Notes under the pieces: model-generated
The model's input: the letters and a program-made list of their open reading frames with translations, nothing else
Databases searched by the model: none
What the model was told of the DNA's origin: nothing
NCBI RefSeq assembly: GCF_002159085.1
Contig: NZ_LZRU01000012.1
Location: 248,001-312,000, forward strand
DNA from: Thermobacillus sp. ZCTH02-B1
GTDB lineage: Bacteria > Bacillota > Bacilli > Paenibacillales > Paenibacillaceae
Length of the DNA stretch: 64,000 bases
Direction of reading: 5' to 3'
Translations under genes and position numbers: made by a program
Shown: positions 57,285-64,000 of the stretch, one piece after another
Layout: each line of letters opens with the position of its first letter
Numbering within the stretch: position 1 is the stretch's first letter

Positions 57285-58097
57285 CTACGACCAGGAATGA
57301 AAACGCGACGCCGCGCCGATCAGCGAATTGGCGAGCAGCGCGCAGAAGGCGTACAGATTCCACCGCGCCGTCAGCATGCCGGGATGCCTGCGGCGCTTCC
57401 TTGCGGCTATGTAGATGAGATAGGCGGCCGCCGCGACCATGGTCGCGAACACCTTCCAGTCGGCGAGCCATTCCGCCCGCCGGGCCATGAGCAGCGTCGC
57501 CGCGGCCGCCGCGAGCGACAGGATGAGCAGCGGCGTGCCGGCGAGCACCGCGCCGAACGCGCAGCGGTCGATCGTCTCCAGGCTGGGCATCCGCCGCACG
57601 ACGGCGTTCCAGCTCCTGCTCTTGAGCTGGCGGTGCAGAAGCAGATACATCGCCGAGAAGACGGCGGCGGCGGTGAACAACGCGTAGGCGGCCAAAGCAA
57701 GGCTGATGTGCACGATCAACAGATACTGCCCGGCGTCCCACAGCCGGAGCGGCGCCTCGGACGGCCCTTCCGCGGCCACCGCCGCCAGCACGCCGAATCC
57801 AACGACGTTCAGCGCGAAGACGAACGGCTCGATCCGCGGGATCCGGCCGGCCGCGAGCGAGATCGTGACGAGCAGCCAGACGAAGAACAGCATCGTCTCG
57901 TACCGGGTCAGGTCGGACGGCCCGTCCAGCTTGAGCAGGCGCCAGACCAGGTAGCCGGTCAGAAGCGCCCATACGAACACAAGGAGCCCTGCGCCGATCC
58001 GCTTTATCCTCCGGTTCGCCGACACGAAATCGGAGAAATAAAACAGAAGGCTCAGGGCATGCAAGACGAGCAATCCGTGGACCGCAAGGCCGTACAC
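57285..58097 (-). CDS. hemX: HemX/CcsA-type cytochrome c assembly family membrane protein
   Basis: The 270-residue polytopic protein has eight hydrophobic segments and the family pattern RYETMLFFVWLL and the His-containing LLIVHISLALAAYALF. In Bacillus HemX lies next to hemA and lowers the steady-state HemA level; related CcsA proteins handle heme. The GTG start after GGAGGTGCATGCCCC was chosen. The long frame that continues back into hemA is not real. Confidence 0.9.
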   Translation of the reverse strand: MYGLAVHGLLVLHALSLLFYFSDFVSANRRIKRIGAGLLVFVWALLTGYLVWRLLKLDGPSDLTRYETMLFFVWLLVTISLAAGRIPRIEPFVFALNVVGFGVLAAVAAEGPSEAPLRLWDAGQYLLIVHISLALAAYALFTAAAVFSAMYLLLHRQLKSRSWNAVVRRMPSLETIDRCAFGAVLAGTPLLILSLAAAAATLLMARRAEWLADWKVFATMVAAAAYLIYIAARKRRRHPGMLTARWNLYAFCALLANSLIGAASRFHSWS

Positions 58098-58123
58098 GGG
58101 GCATGCACCTCCGGGGCGCACCC

Positions 58124-59509
58124 TCACGGCGTGACGGCGGCCAGGCCGCCGGCCGCCTTCCGGACCTGTTCCGTCGCATCCGACCGCTTGTCCGTCCGCG
58201 CTTCGGCCTCCTTTGCCTCCGTCTCCTTCTTCAGGTTCCGGATCTCCTCTTCGAGCGCGAACAGCTTGACGAACAGGTCCATCGCTTCGCCGGCTTTCCG
58301 GTCCGCCGCCATCTCCTTGATGCGGAGAATCGGATCGTGCATCAGCTGGTTGACGATGCGCTTCGTCATCTTCCGGATCACCCGGCGCTCGTGCTCGGTC
58401 AGGTCCGGCAGCTTGTTGAAGAGGCTGGTCATCGTCTCCTCGTGGATTCTCGCCGCCTTCTCCTGCAGCGCGCGGATGAGCGGCACGACGCCGAGCGTCC
58501 TGTACCAGTTCAGGAAATGCGCGAGCTCCTCGCCGATCATCGCCTCGATCTTGACCGCTTCCCTGCGCCGCTGCTCGAGATTCGATTCCACGATCCCCTC
58601 GAGATCGTCGATATCGTACAGGAACACGTTCGGAATGTCGGCGATCGCCGGATCGAGGTCGCGCGGCACCGCGATGTCGATCAGGAAGAGCGGGCGGGAC
58701 GGCCTGAGGCGCATCGCCTGCTCCACCTGCGCCTTCGTCAGCACGTATTCCCGCGATCCGGTCGAGCTGATCACCACGTCCGCCTCGGCGAGCCGTTCGG
58801 CCGCCCCGGCGAGCCCGATCGGTTCGCCGCCGAGACGCGCCGCGAATTCCACCGCCCGCTCGTAGGTCCGGTTGGCGACGAGCACCCGTTTGATACCGGA
58901 AGCGTTCAGATGCTTCGCCGTCAGCTCGCCCATTTTGCCGGCGCCGATGACGAGCGCCGTCTTGCCGCCGAACCCGCCGAAGATCCGTTTGCCGAGCTCG
59001 ACCGCCGCATAGCTGACGGACACGGCGTTTTCCCCGATCGACGTCTCCGTATGGGCCCTTTTGCCGACGGTGATCGCCTGCCGGAACAGCATGTTGAACA
59101 GCGTCCCCGTCGCGCCCTCCCGCTGGGCGAGGAGAAACGCGTCCCTCACCTGGCCGAGAATCTGCGTTTCGCCGAGAATCATCGAGTCGAGGCCGCACGC
59201 CACGCGGAACAGGTGGCGGATCGCCGCCTCGTCTTCATACATGTAGAGATATTTCGTGAACGTCTCCCGCGGGACGCCGAACCATTGCTCCATGAAATGC
59301 CGGATGTAATGGCCGCAGAGCACGTGGCGGTCGACGACGGCGTACAGCTCCGTCCGGTTGCAGGTGGCGATGATCACGCATTCCATGACGCTCGTCGTCC
59401 GCTTCAGCATTTCGAGGGCCTTCGGAAGCTCCTGCCCGGCGAACGTGAACCGCTCCCGCACTTCGACAGGCGCCGTCCGGTAATTCAATCCCACGACAAG
59501 GATGTGCAT
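58124..59509 (-). CDS. hemA: Glutamyl-tRNA reductase
   Basis: The 461-residue enzyme reduces glutamyl-tRNA to glutamate-1-semialdehyde with NADPH, the first committed step of C5 heme synthesis. The catalytic cysteine is C50 in IIATCNRTELYAV. GETQILGQVRDAF, the NADPH loop LVIGAGKMGELTAKHL and the C-terminal dimer helix are present. GGAGTGGTAACGCGG precedes the ATG. It is the first gene of hemA-hemX-sirC-hemC-cobA/hemD-hemB. Confidence 0.98.
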   Translation of the reverse strand: MHILVVGLNYRTAPVEVRERFTFAGQELPKALEMLKRTTSVMECVIIATCNRTELYAVVDRHVLCGHYIRHFMEQWFGVPRETFTKYLYMYEDEAAIRHLFRVACGLDSMILGETQILGQVRDAFLLAQREGATGTLFNMLFRQAITVGKRAHTETSIGENAVSVSYAAVELGKRIFGGFGGKTALVIGAGKMGELTAKHLNASGIKRVLVANRTYERAVEFAARLGGEPIGLAGAAERLAEADVVISSTGSREYVLTKAQVEQAMRLRPSRPLFLIDIAVPRDLDPAIADIPNVFLYDIDDLEGIVESNLEQRRREAVKIEAMIGEELAHFLNWYRTLGVVPLIRALQEKAARIHEETMTSLFNKLPDLTEHERRVIRKMTKRIVNQLMHDPILRIKEMAADRKAGEAMDLFVKLFALEEEIRNLKKETEAKEAEARTDKRSDATEQVRKAAGGLAAVTP

Positions 59510-59576
59510 CCGCGTTACCACTCCTGACCGGGCCTCAAAGGCGGGGCGGGGCCCGGTGAGATTTCGGCTTTGAAAT

Positions 59577-59611
59577 AGTATAGCATAGTTGGAAGGCACG
59601 TACCCTGACAA
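59577..59611 (-). promoter_or_regulatory. Promoter region of the hemA operon
   Basis: On the minus strand TTGTCA (59611-59606) is 18 bases from TATGCT (59587-59582). An alternative is the extended -10 TGCTATACT (59585-59577) without a good -35. Either gives a leader of about 70 bases. Confidence 0.55.
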
Positions 59612-59638
59612 AAATGAAAATTGTATGAAAAGCGCGGC

Positions 59639-59701
59639 ATATCCCTATATATCCCTATTGTGGACGCCGGCGCGCGCGGTTATGCAAAAACATGCAAAAA
59701 C
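59639..59701. repeat. Two tandem decamer repeats upstream of hemA
   Basis: ATATCCCTAT occurs twice head to tail at 59639-59658, and ATGCAAAAAC twice at 59682-59701. They lie between the hemA promoter and the speD terminator. The second pair supplies the T run of that terminator on the minus strand. The role of the first pair is unknown. Confidence 0.6.
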
Positions 59702-59727
59702 AGCCACGGAACGCTGTCCATGGCTGT
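59696..59727 (-). terminator. Rho-independent terminator of speD
   Basis: On the minus strand ACAGCCATGGA and TTCCGTGGCTGT form an 11-bp stem (one G-T pair) followed by TTTTTGC, about 20 bases past the speD stop. Confidence 0.85.
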
Positions 59728-59747
59728 TCATTCCTTCGCTGTTCGGT

Positions 59748-60149
59748 TCAAACCAACGCGAACGGCTTCAGCTCGGGCTCTTCCACCTTGAGCTCGCCGA
59801 TGCCGCGGATAAGCTTCTTCGCGTGGACCTTGCGCGGCTTCAACACGGAAAGAAGATAGTCGATCGCGAGTTGGGGGTCCACCGTCGCTCCGCAAGTGTA
59901 GCAGTCAATCGCCGCGAAACCTTTCTCGGGATACGTATGGATCGAGAGGTGGCTCTCCGAAAGCAGCACGAGCACTGTCGCGCCTTGCGGTTCAAACTGT
60001 TTCGATTGCACCGAGAGAACCGTGGCACCGCAGGTTTCCGCGGCCTCCACCAACTGGGCTTGCAGAAATTCGGCGTTGTTGAGCAGTTCGTAATCCACGC
60101 CCCAGGCGTCGACTGCCACGTGCCTTCCGAAAGTCGAGTACTCCGCCAC
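59748..60149 (-). CDS. speD: S-adenosylmethionine decarboxylase proenzyme
   Basis: The 133-residue pyruvoyl enzyme decarboxylates AdoMet for spermidine synthesis. Self-cleavage should occur before S66 in SESHLSIHTYPE, with H71 and C86 (YTCG) as the other catalytic residues by alignment with Thermotoga AdoMetDC (Ser63, His68, Cys83). AAGGGGGAGCCGAAA precedes the GTG that gives the family start (M)AEYSTFGRHVAVDAWGVD; the ATG 13 codons upstream was rejected. No speE is in the window. It lies between engB and hemA, where Bacillus has no such gene. Confidence 0.95.
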   Translation of the reverse strand: MAEYSTFGRHVAVDAWGVDYELLNNAEFLQAQLVEAAETCGATVLSVQSKQFEPQGATVLVLLSESHLSIHTYPEKGFAAIDCYTCGATVDPQLAIDYLLSVLKPRKVHAKKLIRGIGELKVEEPELKPFALV

Positions 60150-60291
60150 TTTCGGCTCCCCCTTCCCAGGAATAATATGGTAAAGCAACTGTCATCCTCC
60201 GGGATCTGCGTCATGCACTTCCGGGGGAATTCTCCCGCACATCGCATGCCCCGGGCCAATCCCGGTTCCCGTAGTGAATTCAACGATGATT
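60150..60291 (-). other. speD 5' untranslated region
   Basis: About 135 bases lie between the predicted speD transcription start and its GTG. I see no gene and no riboswitch that I recognise. Short GC-rich inverted pieces (CCCGGG, GGGAATTC) are present but do not form a clear fold. Confidence 0.4.
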
Positions 60292-60320
60292 AAAATAACA
60301 TCTTCCGCCGAGAAATGCAA
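60292..60320 (-). promoter_or_regulatory. Candidate promoter of speD
   Basis: On the minus strand TTGCAT (60320-60315) and TATTTT (60297-60292) are 17 bases apart in an unusually AT-rich patch. The match to consensus is moderate. Confidence 0.5.
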
Positions 60321-60407
60321 TACTTTTTTTGGACCGGCGCGAGTCGCCCGGATCCCGCGCCGGACAAGGCTTCTCGGACTCTTCCGGCATGCGCGTGCGA
60401 CCGCATG

Positions 60408-60442
60408 AAAAAGGGGCCGCCCGCTCCGTGCGGGGCAGCCCC
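60408..60442 (-). terminator. Rho-independent terminator of the unknown gene at 60460
   Basis: On the minus strand GGGGCTGCCC and GGGCGGCCCC form a 10-bp stem (one G-T pair) around a 10-base loop, followed by TTTTTC. It starts about 18 bases past the stop. Confidence 0.85.
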
Positions 60443-60459
60443 GGACAACCGCCTTCGCG

Positions 60460-61053
60460 TCATTCCGCTTCCAGGATGAACAGCCGGCGCGTCAACTGCC
60501 GCAGCCGTTCGTCCACGGCCTGCTTCTCGGCTTGGGACGTGCATTGGTTGCGCAGATCGAGCAGCTCGTCGATCGCGTCCTGGATGCGCTCGATTTCCAT
60601 CTCCACCTGGCGGCTCTCATACAGCGATTCAAGCTCACCGACCGTGTCCCGCCGCTCGAACACGATCCGCGCGCCGTCCCTGCCGTGCTCCACGATCTTG
60701 TGGACGGCGCCCTTTTTGTAGTAATACGTCATCGTGAAACCCAGATAAATGCGGTTGACAACGGCGTCGCCGCGGAACGCCGCGACGGCTCTGCGCATGG
60801 CATTGGTCAACTGCGGATGGACCAGACGGCAGGACAGCTCACAGACATAACGATCACCGCACAGTTCGAACCTCAGGCTGACTTCCTCTCCGCTCGCCTC
60901 GTCCGCGAGCTCCATCTCCTGGCTGCCGCACCCGATCACCCGCAATCGGATGCGGATGTTCTGGGCGCCCACGAACCGGATGAACCGGTCCAGCTCGTCA
61001 GCCGTCAGCTGCAGCCGGGCGTTCACATACTCTGTGGCCAGCCGTTTCGCCAT
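60460..61053 (-). CDS. Conserved-looking protein of unknown function
   Basis: I do not recognise the family with confidence. The 197-residue protein looks soluble, with no signal peptide or membrane segment. An alpha/beta part (about 1-125, starting MAKRLATEYVNARLQLTADELDRFIRF) contains four Cys (C42, C65, C71, C75) and ends in YLGFTMTYYYKKGAVHKI. A highly charged coiled coil follows (about 135-190, ELESLYESRQVEMEIERIQDAI). GAGGAG precedes the ATG, a TATAAT lies about 60 bases upstream (61118-61113) and a strong terminator follows, so it is probably a one-gene unit. It sits between engB and speD. Confidence 0.8.
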   Translation of the reverse strand: MAKRLATEYVNARLQLTADELDRFIRFVGAQNIRIRLRVIGCGSQEMELADEASGEEVSLRFELCGDRYVCELSCRLVHPQLTNAMRRAVAAFRGDAVVNRIYLGFTMTYYYKKGAVHKIVEHGRDGARIVFERRDTVGELESLYESRQVEMEIERIQDAIDELLDLRNQCTSQAEKQAVDERLRQLTRRLFILEAE

Positions 61054-61259
61054 AAAAAAATCTCCTCAATTCTTTAGCTTGCGCCGCAAATCGCGGGCTT
61101 TTGCCTGTTTCCATTATACGCGATATCCGGATCGGGCGCCTCACGCCGCGGCCTCGATAATCGCGCATTTTCCCGAGAAATTCCGGCGAATATCGCAGGC
61201 TGGCCGAAATATTGCAAGGTATCCTCCGAATTGTACGGCAAGTCGGCGGGCTTGCGGTG

Positions 61260-61847
61260 TCATCCGGCAATTGCCTGACGCACGATGTTCCAGAGCTCGT
61301 CCCGCCCCTCTCCCGTCTCGGCGGAGAACAGGACGAGCGGCACGCCGTCGTCCAGGCCCAGCGTCTCGCGCACGGCGCGGAGATGCCGCTCCCGCCGCGT
61401 GCGGGGAACTTTGTCCGCCTTTGTCGCGACGACGCAGGTCGGAATCCCGTAATAGCGCAGCCAGTCGTACATCAGCTTGTCGTCCCCGGTGGGAGGATGC
61501 CGAAGGTCCACGATGAGCAGCTGCAGCTTGAGCTGCTTCCGGCCGCGGATGTACGATTCGATGAGCCGCCCCCACTTCTCGCGCTGCTTCTGTGACACCT
61601 TCGCGTAGCCGTAACCCGGAAAATCGACGAAGTACATCTCGCCGTTTACCCGGTAGAAATTGAGCTGCTGCGTCTTGCCGGGCTGCGCGCTCGTGCGCGC
61701 CAGGTTCTTCCGGTTGAGCATCCGGTTGATCAGCGACGACTTGCCGACGTTGGAGCGGCCCGCCAACGCGACCTCCGGCAGGCCGTCACCCGGCAGCTGA
61801 TCGAGGCGCGCCACGCCGATCACGAATTCGGTGCTGACAATCTTCAT
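61260..61847 (-). CDS. engB: Ribosome biogenesis GTPase YsxC (EngB)
   Basis: The 195-residue essential GTPase acts in 50S subunit assembly. G1 is GRSNVGKSS at 30-38, G3 DFPGYG, G4 TKADK and G5 FSAETGEG. The length is that of the family. It follows lon by about 45 bases, the same order as lonA-ysxC in Bacillus. Confidence 0.97.
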   Translation of the reverse strand: MKIVSTEFVIGVARLDQLPGDGLPEVALAGRSNVGKSSLINRMLNRKNLARTSAQPGKTQQLNFYRVNGEMYFVDFPGYGYAKVSQKQREKWGRLIESYIRGRKQLKLQLLIVDLRHPPTGDDKLMYDWLRYYGIPTCVVATKADKVPRTRRERHLRAVRETLGLDDGVPLVLFSAETGEGRDELWNIVRQAIAG

Positions 61848-61892
61848 GGCTCCTGTCCGCTCTCCCGTATCCCTTCCGATTCCCGCGGAGCA

Positions 61893-64000
<2,108 letters not shown>

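Noticed and set aside
55914..58865. 983-codon plus-strand frame opposite hemC, sirC, hemX and hemA
   Set aside because: It crosses four well-defined minus-strand genes and has no domain, ribosome site or start logic.
57285..59198. 637-codon version of HemX
   Set aside because: The upstream part is hemA in another frame; HemX starts at the GTG after GGAGG.

Overview
The window is a GC-rich stretch of Firmicutes core chromosome. Its gene order follows the relA to lonA region of Bacillus closely, with many sporulation genes (spoVB, spoIID, bofC, safA, spo0B, spoIVFA/FB, spoIIB, spoVID). The high GC content, the cobA-hemD fusion, murC next to folC, and a DUF421 gene and a TIGR04086 gene beside spoVB and yajC point to a Paenibacillaceae-type endospore former such as Thermobacillus, Cohnella or Paenibacillus. 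This is inferred from gene content and order, not from a database search. Almost all genes lie on the minus strand. Only spoVB, a TIGR04086 membrane protein, an EamA transporter and a Crp/Fnr-like regulator lie on the plus strand.

Read in the direction of transcription (from position 64000 down), the layout is as follows. The lon protease (5' end outside the window) and engB come first, then an unrecognised gene and speD. The tetrapyrrole operon is hemA-hemX-sirC-hemC-cobA/hemD-hemB, followed by a plus-strand crp-like gene and then hemL. Next come an RluA-type pseudouridine synthase, spoVID, valS under a T-box leader, folC, murC, spoIIB, a DUF4321 gene, maf and radC. The shape and division block is mreB-mreC-mreD-minC-minD-rodA. 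After the plus-strand EamA gene come spoIVFA-spoIVFB, a broken rng, rplU-prp-rpmA behind an L21-type leader, spo0B-obg, pheB-hom, thrB-pheA-ilvE, safA and bofC. A long operon runs ruvC-ruvA-ruvB-DCC protein-spoIID-queA-tgt-yajC. The left end holds the TIGR04086 gene, an ArsB/NhaD-type permease, a DUF421 gene, spoVB, comN, a CDF-like protein, recJ, apt and relA (last codons outside the window).

Many neighbouring genes overlap by 4 bases or are a few bases apart, which indicates translational coupling. Several strong vegetative promoters can be read directly (upstream of the CDF-recJ-apt unit, ruvC, pheB, rplU and valS), as can hairpin-plus-T-run terminators after yajC, bofC, obg, rpmA, spoVID, speD and the unknown gene at 60460. 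About 17 genes seem to use GTG or TTG starts, so several starts were placed by Shine-Dalgarno position rather than by the longest ORF.

I found no mobile element, prophage, CRISPR array, toxin-antitoxin or defence island, no tRNA or rRNA gene, and no clearly novel multi-gene system. The points most worth a second look are: an RNase G gene with frame breaks and its catalytic middle deleted; the absence of secDF from its usual place; a CDF-like protein without its metal-site residues; a Crp-like gene with an unusual recognition helix and a 28-bp inverted repeat splitting the hem cluster; a Spo0B with an N-terminal membrane hairpin; and a BofC whose N-terminal half is not recognisable.
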